A DNA stretch of 64,000 nt from Smallanthus sonchifolius (taxonomy: Eukaryota; Streptophyta; Magnoliopsida; Asterales; Asteraceae), in NCBI GenBank assembly GCA_023525975.1, contig CM042029.1:79962849-80026848 (forward strand), given 5' to 3'. The notes under the pieces are model-generated. The model was not told the DNA's origin and made no database searches. It was given only the letters and a program-made list of their open reading frames with translations. Below are positions 32,642-44,745 of this stretch, one piece after another. Position 1 is the first letter of the stretch. The number at the start of each line of letters is the position of its first letter. The position numbers and the translations under genes are program-made.

Positions 32642-33877
32642 TTGGCATATTTTATAGATGATAAAGCTAAAGTTAATGAAACGACAGATGTAACCATGGT
32701 GTGTCACCTTCCGGAGGTGTCCCCGAGGACTTGCCTCGAGTACCACCCGATCGGGAGATAGAGTTTCCAATTGACTTGATGTTGGGAGCCAAGCCCATTG
32801 CTAAAGCACCATACCGGTTGGCTCCCTCATAGATGAAAGAGATGATGACTCAGCTGCAACAAATTATGAATAAAGGATTCACCAGAACGAGAATTTCAAC
32901 TTGGGGTGCTCCGATTTTGTTCGTAAAGAAGAAAGATGGTTGCATGCGTATGTGCATTGACTATAGAGAGTTGAACAAACTCAAGGTAAAGAATAACTAC
33001 ACAGTGACAAGAATCGACGACCTATTCGACCAATTGCAAGGAGCAAGTTGGTTTTCAAAGATAGATCTTTGGTCAGGGTATCATAAATTGAAATTAAGAG
33101 AAGAGGATATACGAAAGACAACTTTCTAAACACGATATGGATACTAAGAGTTTATCGTGATGTCTTTGGGATTAACGAATTGTCCAATGTTAGACTGACA
33201 GGTTATAGTATTCATACATTACATTCTAGTCCACTCATAGAATGAAGGTGATCATGCATGTCACCTCAGAGAAGTGTTAGAGACGCTAAAGAGAGAAATG
33301 TTGTACGCCAAGTTTTCTAAGTGTGCATTTTGGCTTCAAGAAGTCCAATTCTGGGGTCAAGTGATCAACCCAAGCAATATAATGGATTCATGGTGGATCC
33401 TGCTACGATTGAGTCTGTTTTGGATTAGAAGTCACCAAAGACTCCAACAGAGATTCAGAGTTTCTTGGGATTGGCAAACAACTACAGAGGGATTCATTTA
33501 AGACTTCTTAAAGTTAGCCTCGACATTGACCAAATTGACCAGAAAAGAGGAGAACTGTGTATAGTCTCCTGCCTAGGATAATGCTTTCGTAGGGTTAAAG
33601 TAGAGGTTGACTCAAGCTCCAATCTTAGGTTTGCCTGAGGGTAACAAATACTTGGTTGTATATTTTGACGTCTTATACCATGGGTTGGGATGTGTGCTTA
33701 TGGAGCGAGGAAGGGTGATCACGTATGCTTCACGATAGCTAAAGATCCACGAGGTTAACTATCTGGTGCATGACTTAGAGGTCATTGTTATAGTTTTGCG
33801 TTAAAGATATCGATACACTATCTATATGGGGTTAAGTGTACCATATACTCGGACCACCAGAGTTTAAAGTGGGTTTA
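32259..33877 (+). pseudogene. Second gypsy pol: protease-RT-RNase H, heavily decayed
   Basis: After the headless protease, the RT N-terminal half is readable at 32833-33129 (WGAPILFVKKKDGCMRMCIDYRELNK, FSKIDLWSGYH). It is followed by many stops and frameshifts, with further recognisable pieces (YAKFSKCAFWLQEVQF at 33301; the RNase H region to 33877). The RT active-site segment is missing: the sequence jumps from SLGLTNCP to about ILVHS near 33180-33230. It ends abruptly at 33877. Confidence 0.75.
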
Positions 33878-35174
33878 CTCGTGTAGGAAACAACCTCACC
33901 ATAAGTTTGTTTAAGATTAACCTTGTTAGTCAAAGTGGATTCGACACCTAGGTGATATCTTCTCTCTGATTGAATTCCCTAAATCTGTGTTTGTCTAGCT
34001 TTGCATTTGATTTTAGTCGTTAGTTTCATTAGTTAATTAATTCAAAAATCACTCTTTTAAACCGATTAAATATTGATAGAGATCTAGTATAAGGAGTAAT
34101 CGTGTTCACTGATTGATGCCCAGTAGTTATCAATAGTATATTGCATTAATTCTGATAGATACACTTGTCTATTGTATGTGGTTTATTCTCTTGACGAATA
34201 CCATATTCTAAACATAATTGTGTAATTGTTTTTAACTAAAAATCATATCTACACATTAGAGTGTAGAGAGGAGAGAGAAAGGAGAAAGGCTCTTTGATAT
34301 GTTGGAGGAGAGAATGAAGGGGACAAGGGAGAAAGATGGCTCATTTTTAAGTACCCTGTTGTGGATGCTGACTTGATAGACAACTCCATCTTCTCTAAAA
34401 CAAATATAAGCATGATTTAGTTACTTTTTGTTATTCTAGTTTTGATCATTTATTGTCTTTCAAATTTGTAAGTTTATATTTTTTTTAGACAAATATTTTT
34501 GTGAGACTTGAACTTGAGACCATAGGTAATTTAATAGGCTTTACCTATGTCACTCATGCATCATTCCCGGTGGTTGTAAGTTTATATCTAATAGAAAATT
34601 TTATACTAATGTATCTTCTACGGAGTGATATTAATACTCGTAACTAGTAGCAAACTTTATTTGAAAAATAATCGATCCTATCCTAATGAAATGAAACCTA
34701 GTTTATGTCATGTATTAAACTAATCAAATATATAATCAATAATATATTAAATTATGTAGCTATCTTATGTATAGATAGAGAAAGTATAAAATGAAAACTC
34801 AATTGAAACGAAAAAACCATAAAAATTCATATATAACTTTTTTTTTCTTTTCTTTAAGATGGTTTTATATGTATTTTCGTCACCAGAAAAATAAAAAAAA
34901 ATTAAAAAAAAATGCCGACTACTTTTTTTTAAATGTTGAAAAATAAAAAAAAGTTAGCGTTTTTACATCAGACGTCAAAATGTTACATACATAACAGAGG
35001 ATGTTACTTACATAAAAGAATTTAAATTTTTTTATAAAAAATCACTCGACGCTTTTTTGATTTTTTTTAACAAAAGTGATGTAATTAAATATAGAAGCTA
35101 TCCCAAAAAAACAAAAACAAAAACAAAAAAATAATATTTTACCTACTTTTTAAACTTTTACATATTTTCATTAT
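33878..35174. other. Intergenic DNA with a tRNA-like SINE trace
   Basis: No gene is supported. Near 34490-34580 the minus strand has a B-box-like GGTCTCAAGTTCAAGTCTCAC preceded by an A-box-like region, suggesting a SINE remnant. The rest is AT-rich; 33900-34260 resembles LTR leader sequence but has no clear boundaries. Confidence 0.35.
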
Positions 35175-35182
35175 ATCCTATC

Positions 35183-35773
35183 TAGGGCTGTAAACGAACC
35201 GAATCGAACGAAGTTTTGTTCGTATTCGTTCGTTTAGCATTTAACTTGTTCGTGTTCGTTCGTTTAAAACACTACCGAACGAAATTTCATGCCCGTGTGC
35301 GTTCATTAAGGAAATGGATTTGTTCACGAATGTAATCGAACGAAACATTGTTTGGGACTTTTGATGTGAACCCTATTGTCTTCCTAAATGAACAATTAAT
35401 AAGATCATTTTAATATCAGGTTTTATGTACTTGTATTGAACTTACTTTACTTAGTTAATTGTTAGGATAAAAAAGAATATCAAACTTAAAGAATATAAAA
35501 AAGTTTAGATAAAAAAACAGAAATATACAAAAATGCTTATTGAACAACATAAACAAACGAACATGAACATAAACGAACGAACGCAAATAAATGAATACTC
35601 ACGAACACGTTACCGAACGTTCACGAATACAACTGAACGAATGAGAACTCTGTTCAATCGGACGGAATTCCTTGTTCATGTTCGTTCATTTATTAAACGA
35701 ACGAACATAAACGAACTTCCCATCGAACGGTTCACGAACTGTTCGCTCAATGTTCGGTTCGTTTACAACCCTA
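35183..35773. mobile_element. hAT MITE with exact 8 bp target duplication
   Basis: Inverted ends TAGGGCTGTAAACGAACCGA and its complement TCGGTTCGTTTACAACCCTA, flanked by ATCCTATC at 35175-35182 and 35774-35781. The interior is rich in CGAACG/CGTTCG. An 8 bp duplication and ends of this type define the hAT superfamily. At 591 bp it has no transposase. Confidence 0.9.
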
Positions 35774-36119
35774 ATCCTATCCCTAGATATACATAACCCG
35801 TTTGAGTTTATCTTGTTTTCTTAATAAATGTTACAGTTATAACTTAGTTAGATTTCTTATTCCTATGTATACTTCATTGTTATAACTATTTGATACAGGG
35901 AAATACAAAAACCTTTAATAATGACATGATTTCCCAATTAGTCAAAAGTGTTGATGGATATGTGCCAACTCCGATCCTATATAGCATGGTAATTTGTGGT
36001 CCTAAATTGTTACGTGAGTTGACAATTTATTAGAAAATAATTCAAAGATATGATGATTCTTCTTCCACTAAAATGACTTCCAATATAATGGAACAATTAA
36101 AACATTTTTGTTCTACAAG

Positions 36120-36598
36120 CAGTGGCGGATCCAGAATTTTTTTTCAGGGGGTTCACTGTTTTTAGATGATCCAATTTCATAGGGCCGGACATAAAAATTT
36201 TCGGTTCGGTTCGATTGGTCGGGTCGGGTCGGGTCGGGCAGGGGCGGCTCAACCATTTTTGGAGGTCTAAAGCAAAGAAAAAAACATGAAAATTATGCTT
36301 CAAATGTTCACAAAATCAACTAATTTGTATTTAAGAGTCATCTACTCATTTGTTTCTATCAATTTTTTACCTCTAATCATATGAATGCTCAAGAACACAC
36401 ATTTAGTTCAAGAAAGAGTTCTTAGTTTTATAGCTTCACAACCGGATCAACCGAGCAGCAGTGGGCGCCGTCGTAAGGGGGTTCACCCTATAATATTTTA
36501 GGGGGTTCACCCTAGTTTTTTTACCTACCGTTACACTAAAATTTCAAAACTCGGGGGGTTCCTGTGCACCCCCCCTCGCTTCACTACATCCGCCCCTG
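36120..36598. mobile_element. hAT MITE, second family, exact 8 bp duplication
   Basis: The ends CAGTGGCGGATCC and CATCCGCCCCTG are near-complementary and flanked by TCTACAAG at 36112-36119 and 36599-36606. The 479 bp interior contains GGTTCACCCTA- and GGGGGGTTC-type words and a GGTCGGGTCGGGTCGGG run. It has no coding content. Confidence 0.88.
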
Positions 36599-36689
36599 TC
36601 TACAAGTCCCCCTTGTATTACAAATTAAATAATTCTAATATCTGTTTCTTTTCTTCGGTGAGATTTTAAAAAACTTTTTTTACCCGGTA

Positions 36690-37205
36690 CGAAACAAACA
36701 ACGCGTTTCCGACGTAAAATTACGTCGGAAAGAACACATTCCGACAAATTTACCACAAAAACATTATGTTGTAAAAGCCCTTGTCAGCGACAAAAAATAC
36801 GACACAATTACGATAAATATGTTGTCTCGGAATTTCTGACGCTTTTTCGACACTTTTTCTAATAATTATCTATTTTTTTAGTTTGATTTAAATTAAATAT
36901 TTGCCACAGAGGTTTCGAAAGTTTCCGGACACATTTTTGACTTTTTTTAATTAAAATTAAATGATTTAATGTATTATTTATTTATTTAATAAAATAGAAG
37001 TTAAATAATTTTTTGTTGCAAGAATATATAGTAAAAACAATATTATTTATTTCGACACATCTGCGATAAAAACCTATTCATTGTTATTATAAATATATTA
37101 AAAAGGTTTTTTTATTTTAGTTATTAAGATTGCTGGTTTTGTCGGAAATATGTCGCTAATTGCGGCGGATTTGCGACAAAAACAATATTAGTTACGATAA
37201 TTTAG
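36690..37205. mobile_element. CACTA-like remnant with CGACAAA/TTTGTCGG subterminal repeats
   Basis: Words such as TTCCGACGTAAAATTACGTCGGAA, CATTCCGACAAATTT, CGACAAAAA and TTTTGTCGGAAAT recur in both orientations, like the subterminal repeats of En/Spm (CACTA) elements. Neither CACTA terminus is seen, so this is a truncated remnant at best. Confidence 0.35.
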
Positions 37206-37211
37206 TTAAAA

Positions 37212-39284
37212 TGTTATTTGAAATGCTCAAAACCGTGTATATCTCATAGTTGACACAAAACATAACAAACATAGTTCTTAAACTAGAATTCAGAATCCAT
37301 TAAAGCGGAAGTCTTTAACTCAAGTACTCATAATCCACTAACATAAAACAATGTTTCAAACATAAACTATCGGGAATAGGAAAGTCAATCTTAGCACAAC
37401 AGCCCGACGTCCATGCTATCCAGTTCTCACGACTCATTTACTTTGCCTTTGCTTTACTTTTACTACATGTCATGCATACTAAAAAGTTACCTAAAGCTAG
37501 TGAGTTCTATGTTTACTTTAAACTGAAAACTATATTTGGTAGCTTAATTTTATAAAAAAAAACTAAGCTTTTCTTTCTTTATCTTTGAAAAACACTTTGC
37601 ATTTACTTTAAAACATTACAACGATATAGTTATAAAATTGTTTCGTTACTGTCTTTCATTAAAACTTTACTTTGAGAAAACCCGTTAAGGTGTCCTCCTT
37701 TACCTTTTCAAACTATCGCTTCACTTGTACATGACAAGTGACTTCACATACTTTAACTATCACTTATGGATCATGGTCTAAGGATCAGATCCCTTTCTCG
37801 ATTACAACTCAATGTAAGACTTTTACTTTAGCGCTGCCCACACATAAGAGTGAGACTTTCTTTCTCGCTTACACTTCAGTGTAAGACTCCTTTAGCATGT
37901 GTAAGACTCCTTTAGCATTGCTTACACCTCAAGGTAAGACTCATTTAACATTGCTCACACCTCAGGGTGAGACTCCTACTTTAACTTGCTCACACCTCGT
38001 GGTGAGACTTGTGCCTGCAGGACTTTCTATTATGCAACTACTATGCAATACAATTACACTACTACACAAGATAGAATGTGATCACATAAACTTTCACATA
38101 GACAAATAGAACATATTAACACATAAGCATATAACATGACATTTATCATTGTAATTGTCAGCTTCGAGTTGCACCGAAGTACAACTCCTTTAACTTTCTT
38201 TAAATTCTATCTTTACTTTCTTTAAAACATGTATTTCAAAGATAGTACCTTACACTTTAACTTCTTTGTCTTTCATTTTATAAAAATTAACATTTTTTTA
38301 AACTATACATTTCTATTTTATTTTATAAAAAAACATTTTTATAAAATCTATCCTTTGCCTTTCAAAACTTTATATCTGTATGTATGTCAACCCAAAACCA
38401 TTAGAAAAAAGGGCAATAATAACTCACATGTAAAACTATCCTGCCAATACTAGAACTGGTCCAGTAACCATCACTCTTTATCTGAATTAATAATAGTATA
38501 TCATTAATTCAACTGTTCATATGTCTAAGCGAGGCAAACACTTTCGCTTCTTTGATCCAAGCGAAACTGGTAATGGGTCTTAGCGAAACTAGGACCAAAC
38601 AAAACTATACTTTAACCGAAGTTATAGTTATGCTTGAAACTGTTCTTTTAAGCGATACTATCCTTTTAGGCAAAATTATGCTTTTTAAACAAAATTGTTA
38701 CCTAGGTGATACTATTACTCAAGCGACACTATTTTCAGGCGAAACTAGGCCATCTTCTCCTGGTCGTCTTCTTCGGCAGAAACCCTAGTTTATGTAGAGG
38801 GATGGCGGCTCAAGATCCATACGTCCAAGTTCTATACTTTTTACGTTCAAAACATATGTTTTCCTCTCGTGGTTCCAGTTCTATAGTCGGTTTCTTGACT
38901 AACTCATAAAAACCCAACCTTTTCATCAAAATACCCCCGAAACCAACATAAACTAAAAACTCAGATTAAGGCATGGTGGTTACCTCTTTGAGTTCGTTTC
39001 TTCTTGCTAAACGCTCTGCTGTTAAAGGAGATCGATTATTGATGCTCGGTTTTCCTTCCTTATCACTTCCTCTCTCTGGCTCGAATCTCTCTCTCTCTCT
39101 CTCTTGCCAGGCGAAATAAGAGAAATGAGGGGAAGGGGGAGGTGGCGGCTAGGTTAAGCCCCTTCCTAGTTTTGCCCCTTTGCTAGATTCGCCTCCCACC
39201 CCCTTTTTCTTGTTTTGTTATTTTCATTTCCGTGGCTTCGTTTATAACAACGTCTTCATTGTTTATAATTTTTGGGATGTTACA
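37212..39284 (-). mobile_element. Gypsy 3' LTR (family also at 59328)
   Basis: It begins TGTTATTTGAAATG and ends TTTGGGATGTTACA; read on the minus strand it starts TGTAACATCCC. A polypurine tract (minus AAGGGGGTAGACT) abuts it at 39285-39297, so this is the 3' LTR of a minus-strand element whose body lies to the right. It contains short imperfect repeats of the type CTCACACCTCAGGGTGAGACT (37840-38000), AGCGAAACTAGG words (38540-38760) and a (CT)n run (39070-39102). Confidence 0.75.
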
Positions 39285-39460
39285 AGTCTACCCCCTTACA
39301 AAAGGTTTCGCCCTTAAAACCTGTCATAAGTCAAACATATGAGGGTACGACTCCTTCAATTCTGCTTCGGTCTCCCAAGTCTCTTCTGACCCTCTACGAT
39401 GTTTTAATTGAACTTTAACCAACTGAATTACTTTATTTCGTACCTGCTTCTCTTTTCTGT

Positions 39461-40370
39461 CTAGTATGCCACGAGTTCTTTAACATAATTGAGGCTATTA
39501 TATGCCCCAATGTCGTTAAGTGGCACATGTGCTGATTCATTAGCTAGACACTTGCGCAAGTGTGACACATGGAAAGTAAGGTGGATCCCACTCAACTCGT
39601 TAGGAAAATCTAGTCGGTATGCAACTTCACCAACCCGTGCCAGTATCTTGAAAGGTCCGACAAATCTCGGACTTAATTTCCCTCTTTTCATGAGTCGTAT
39701 AATCCCTTTAGAGGGGGATACTTTCAACAAAACCTGATCCACGACATTGAACTCGATGGATCTCCGTCGTTTATCCGCGTATGATTTCTGACGGTCCTGA
39801 GCTGCCTTCATTCAGGCTTAATTTGGTTGAACTTTTCAGAGGTTGTCGTGACTACCTCCAAGCTTCCCAGCTCTTTCTGTCCTATTTCACCCCAACAGTC
39901 TGGAGTTCTGCATCTTCTACCATACAACATTACGTAAGGCGGCATTCTAATAGTTGCATCGTAGCTGTTGTTGTAGGAGAATTATGTCAAAGGTAGGTGA
40001 CTATCCCAACTGCCACCAAACTCTATAATGTAAGCGTGGAGCATATCCTCCAATGTTTGGATGGTCCTTTCCGACTGACCATCTGTCTGTGGGTGATAAG
40101 TCGTGCTGATAATAATTCTAGTACCTATTTCTTTATGAAATCTTTCCAAAACCTCGATGTGAATCTTGTGTTTCGGTTATAAACAATCGACAGTGGTACA
40201 CAATGTCTAGCGACTATTTCATTGATAAATACTTCTGCCAGCTTTTCAGATGAATACGTTTCTCGGATCGACAAGAATTGTACACTCTTTGTCAAACGTT
40301 CCACTATTACCCAAATCGTATCATGACCCTTAGTTGTGTGAGGCAGCTTTGTAATAAAGTCCATGGTGAT
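39461..40370 (-). pseudogene. Gypsy integrase fragment attached to the LTR
   Basis: 39461-39811 encodes the integrase C-terminal region (SPRFVGPFKILARVGEVAYRL, FHVSHLRKCL). 40125-40364 encodes part of the catalytic core (MDFITKLPHTTKG, VERLTKS). Frameshifts lie between. Homology stops abruptly at about 40370, so reverse transcriptase and everything upstream were lost. It belongs to the element whose 3' LTR is 37212-39284. Confidence 0.75.
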
Positions 40371-41639
40371 ACGTTCCTAACAAATCTATGATGTTGATGA
40401 TGCTGAAATTGGGAGGGTTGATTGTAGGTTTTGGCACCTTCAGCGACGAGGAGGTGTCAGCGGTGGCGAAGACGACGGTCCTAGGGTCGATGGAGCAGGA
40501 GGTGTCGATGGTGACGGTAGAGGAGGTGTAGTGGAGATGGTTTAACAAGTCACAACGTGTAAATGATTTTGGAAAATGTCAATATAACATGAACACACGA
40601 TAATTGAGTACTATTTATGTCGCAAAGCGCGAGGCGAGTCCCAACGCGTAGTGAATTGACATACTGATTTTTATTAATTCAACACTAGTTAGAATTGTAT
40701 TGCAAGTTTTCATACTAGAAAAAGAGTGTTATTGACAGAAAAATTTGTATCTATGTTATCCTATATGTCCTGTCGATAAACTCTATCATTTTAGGCTTTA
40801 TGCATTCAATACGTTTCCTCTTTCCATCAAATACTTATTATCATGTCGGAATCTGTTCATATGAAAGACCCTTTGTCTTCACTGTGACGAGGCTAATGAT
40901 TCTTCGTTTTCAGGTCCAACCCTATTTCAAGAGGTGAACACTCGTACAACACCACTACCTTCATCCCTTGTCCAGTCACGTAGATTGCAACAACACTTGC
41001 TCAAACCAGTTTTTAGAGTACTTTATTGTTATCAGTAGTATATCACAAGGCAACTCTACAACTAGTTTGATGTATTAATGAGGTGTGGGTTTGTGGTCAT
41101 CAATCTTGGCTCAAACTTGTTTGAATTCAATTATCATTGGGATCGGTTTAGGGTTTTAGAAAAACAAAACTACTCGACTATAGGATGCATTACACTAGTA
41201 TCAAGACCTTCTGGTAATCTCCAAACTTACGAAATGTAAAATTGTGGGATGGGTAATTTGAATGACTAAAAACTTCTTTCCCAAACTATATTAGTTGAAG
41301 TTGCACATTTACAAGATTTGAAAGAAGAAAATTGTCACCAGGTGACCTAGTTTTTGGATTTTTTTACAAACCAAGTTAACAAATCAATACAAAAACAAAC
41401 GTCACCCAAATGCTACATGGGCTTAATTTACACTTGCAGTAAGCCCATGTTCAATATAATTATTATAGGATACAAACAATTACGCAAATCCGCAGCAAAT
41501 AGTTGGTGAAGGCCCAAGTCGAGCCATCTAAAAATTCTACATTACCTTAATTATTTTTTTAATTGGATTCTTAATCAGTTAAAAATTCTTAGAGAGCCAA
41601 AAATTTACTATATCTTAAAAAGCGTTATTGTTTATGGTA
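40371..41639. other. Intergenic DNA, no gene supported
   Basis: A GC-richer block at 40380-40550 has an open minus-strand frame without recognisable domains. A hairpin-like GTCGCAAAGCGCGAGGCGAG lies at 40620. The remainder is unassigned AT-rich DNA. Confidence 0.4.
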
Positions 41640-42190
41640 TACCGTGGTTATGCGCCTACTTCAGCAAACCATCGGCGTTTTATTTACCCACAATATTGAA
41701 CCTACAAAAACGCTCGTCTCCTCCAACCTTCACCACAACTTCCCCGTTACAATCGAACGTCTCCTCCAACCGTCACCACAGCTTTTCCCGTCGTTTGCCA
41801 CCGTTTCATACCCTATATAATCCTCTCAATGTTTTCTGTTTCCAATCCACCAAATGAAACTTTGCTTTGTGTTTGATCCAAGCGTACGCACTAACTTTGA
41901 TCTCCTCCAGAATCTTGACCGGCCCCTTTGTAACGTTGAAAATCCTTTCATTCCGAGTCTTCCATAAAGACCATAGAGTAACCAAAATGATATTCAGCCG
42001 AAGCTTTTTTTTATAAATCTTACTCTCAATCGTCTTTTCTTTGAACTGAAGCCTCTTCTTCACCGATTTTTATGAGTCAACAACCATATTACTCGAAGAT
42101 GATACCAACCCTACACCTCCGCTGCTAAGGGACAATTTATAAGCATGTGGTCTGACGATTCTAAGGCTAAACCACACCCATCCAATACAC
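41640..42190 (-). mobile_element. LINE 3' fragment (zf-RVT region)
   Basis: The minus-strand frame 41806-42063 encodes LWSLWKTRNERIFN...AWIKHKAKFH, the conserved tail that follows the zinc-binding domain in plant LINE ORF2. Upstream, at 42100-42170, the zinc-binding part is readable (ESSDHMLINCPLAAEV) with a stop where Trp is expected. The 3' end near 41640 lacks a clear poly-A tail. Confidence 0.65.
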
Positions 42191-42591
42191 ATTCCTTTTT
42201 ACAAGTTCAACTTTAAAAATTTATCCATACCCACTCTTTAACCGAAAAAATTAATTTATCAGTTGGAATTTGCATGTTCAACTTAATTTATTATGAGATA
42301 CCTTCTTCTTAATAAAAAATTAATTTTATTATTAATTTAACCATGAACTATAACCCAGATTCATTATTTTCACGAAAAGAACATTTAGATTATATCGTAA
42401 TATTCAACGCGTAGATTTAAGTCACAATTTTATTTTTTTTTAAATACCAAGATTTATCAAAGTAAGTTTTATAAATTAAATTTTTATTGTTTAAGATATT
42501 GAATAAAATTACCTCCTTATAACTGTTTGTTATTAAACTTCCTAAGTAGATATGAGTTGATTGTTTGCTATAGAGTATGTTTTGGTTGCAG

Positions 42592-42722
42592 GTTTTAGCC
42601 TATTCCACAATGTCTCAATTGGGTTATATGATGTTAGCTCTAGGTATGGGGTCTTATCGCATTGCTTTATTTCATTTGATTACTCATGCTTATTCCAAAG
42701 CATTATTGTTTTTAGGATCGGG
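42592..42722 (+). pseudogene. ndhF: Plastid ndhF fragment in the nucleus
   Basis: About 130 bases encode AYSTMSQLGYMMLALGMGSY...HLITHAYSKALLFLGSG, a conserved membrane part of plastid NADH dehydrogenase subunit 5. Only this internal piece is present, joined directly to atpA DNA. It is a non-functional nuclear copy of plastid DNA (NUPT). Confidence 0.9.
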
Positions 42723-43169
42723 ATGAATATTTGTCCATCAGTAATCGAAATTACATTAGGAATATAAGCCGAAACGTCTCCCGATTGGGTTTCAACTATT
42801 GGTAAAGCGGTCATACTTCCTTCACCTAAAAGAGAACTTAATTTAGCAGCTCTTTCCAAAAGGCGTGAATGTAAATAAAAAACATCTCGCGCCCAGGTGG
42901 TCTTTGTAATAGAAGAGACATTTGGTGATAAGTTTGCGCTTGTTTAGAGAGATCATCATAAATGATTAAAGTGTGTCGTTTACGGTACATAAAATATTCA
43001 GCCAGAGCTGCTCCTGTATAAGGAGCGAGGTATTGTAATGTAGCAGGGGAATCCGCCATTTCAGCTACCACAATAGTATATTCCATCGCGCCCCTTTCCT
43101 GGAAAGTAGTCACTACCTGAGCCACAGAAGATGCTTCTTGACCAATAGCTACATAAACGCACATTACAT
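42723..43169 (-). pseudogene. atpA: Plastid atpA fragment in the nucleus
   Basis: The minus-strand frame encodes the middle of ATP synthase CF1 alpha (VYVAIGQEASSVAQVV, EMADSPATLQYLAPYTGAAL, TLIIYDDLSKQA), the nucleotide-binding region. A 13-base loss between two GAG triplets at about 42885 shifts the frame, after which atpA sequence continues to about 42723. Its orientation is opposite to its ndhF and psbD neighbours. Confidence 0.92.
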
Positions 43170-43693
43170 TTAATGCAATCGCATTCTCTGGTCCAATTGC
43201 CGTTTTTGTTTCTGTATTCCTGATTTATCCACTAGGTCAGTCTGGTTGGTTCTTTGCGCCTAGTTTTGTTGTAGCAGCGATATTTTGATTTATCCTCTTT
43301 TTTCAAGGATTTAATAACTGGACATTGAACCCATTTCATATGATGGGAGTTGTCGGTGTATTGGGCGCTGCTTTGCTATGCGTTATTCATGGTGCTACCG
43401 TAGAAAATAATTTATTTGAAGATGGTGATGGCGCAAACACATTCCGTGCTTTTAACCCAACTCAAGCTGAAGAAACTTATTAAATGGTCAGTGCTAATCG
43501 CTTTTGGTCCTAAATCTTTGGGGTTGCGTTTTCCAATAAACGTTGGTTACATTTCTTTATGTTATTTGTACCGGTAACTGGTTTAAGGATGAGTGCTCTT
43601 GGAGTAGTCGGTCTGACCTTGAACCTACGTGCCTATGACTTCGTTTCTCAAGAAATTCGCGCGGCGGAAGATCCTGAATTTGAGACTTTCTAC
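43170..43693 (+). pseudogene. psbD: Plastid psbD (D2) fragment in the nucleus
   Basis: Encodes the C-terminal half of photosystem II protein D2 (IAFSGPIAVFVSVFLIYPLGQ, NPFHMMGV, GDGANTFRAFNPTQAEETY, RAYDFVSQEIRAAEDPEF). In-frame stops replace Arg in AIF-R-FIL (TGA), Ser in TYS (TAA) and Gln in WSQ (TAA). It joins psbB directly at about 43693. Confidence 0.93.
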
Positions 43694-43865
43694 ACACCCG
43701 CCCCAACGTCTATACAAAGGATTGCGTATGGGCAATATTGAAACTGTACTTTCCAGTAGTATCGTTGCTGTCTTTTTTGCAGCTTTTGTTATTGTCAGAA
43801 CTATGTGGTATGGTTCAGCAACTACCCCGATCGAATTATTTGGGCCTACTCGTTATCAATGGGAA
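43694..43865 (+). pseudogene. psbB: Plastid psbB (CP47) fragment in the nucleus
   Basis: Encodes GNIETVLSSSIVAVFFAAF...MWYGSATTPIELFGPTRYQW, a conserved stretch of the photosystem II CP47 antenna protein. Only about 170 bases remain, in the same orientation as the psbD piece, although these genes are not adjacent in plastid genomes. Confidence 0.9.
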
Positions 43866-44174
43866 AAATCCTCCAATTCTCAAAGGAGAATAAAAGAAAT
43901 CATACTTTCATACAATATCTTAATTGAATTATATGTAATGATCAATAAATTAAGTTGAATTCTAGATATACACATGTCAAAATTCTAGCAACGAATCTAT
44001 AATAAATTCTATAAAGAAGAAAGATTTTCTATAGATAGCACTTAGGAAAATAGGCCATATGTGGATAATGAAGAACCATAACACTGAATTACATGCCTTG
44101 CATGTGCCCTTAAGAAATCGCGGAGCCACCCATTAATAGTAATAGAACTCTGCGCAAAGTTTCCTCCTCACTAT
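43866..44174. other. Unassigned DNA between plastid pieces
   Basis: AT-rich with short A/T runs. It may itself be plastid intergenic DNA, but I cannot identify it from memory with confidence. Confidence 0.3.
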
Positions 44175-44395
44175 TTTTAACAATAGGTCCTGGAGATTTT
44201 TTTGTTCATCATGCTATTGCTCTGGGTTTACATACAACTGCGTTGATCTTAGTAAAAGGTGCGTTAGATGCACGTGGTTCCAAGTTAATGCCAGATAAAA
44301 AGGATTTTGGTTATAGTTTTCCGTGCGATGGCCCAGGACGGAGCGGTACTTGTGATATTTCGGCTTGGGACGCATTTTATTCGGCAGTTTCTAGT
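44175..44395 (+). pseudogene. psaB: Plastid psaB fragment in the nucleus
   Basis: Encodes GPGDFFVHHAIALGLHTTALI, KGALDARGSKLMPDKKDFGY and PCDGPGRSGTCDISAWDAF, a highly conserved region of the photosystem I P700 protein B that includes the iron-sulfur loop (CDGPGR-GTC). It is cut on both sides. Confidence 0.93.
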
Positions 44396-44539
44396 TATAT
44401 CCTAAAATCCAACTATCTGTTGTTGCTAAAATCAAGGTTCCTGTTTTGTATATCACTACTAATACCCTTAAAAGCGGGAATCATGAGAATAGAAAAATAT
44501 GACTAAACAAATAGAAAAAATAGGCACAAACTTTTAAGT

Positions 44540-44745
44540 AGGTTATAAAGGAGCCACGTTATTAACATCTATGCTGTGTAGGAGCCGGATTACATGTATG
44601 TGGGATGTGAATGAGCCGTATATATGGAGTGTGGGTTGTGAAGGAGTCGGATTATTGTGTGAGCTTTGAAGGTGTTGGATTATTGGCGAGTTTGTTGTAA
44701 TGTGCCAGATTATTGGTTTGTGGGCTATGAAGGAGCCGTCCATAC
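44540..44745. repeat. Degenerate tandem repeat, GAAGGAGCCGGATTATTG type
   Basis: Five or six imperfect units of about 30-45 bases contain GAAGGAGCCG(G)ATTA and TGTG(G)G words. There is no coding frame and its origin is unknown. It directly follows the plastid mosaic. Confidence 0.45.

Noticed and set aside
43559..43741. A separate 60-residue gene
   Set aside because: It is the 3' part of the psbD copy running over the junction into psbB.
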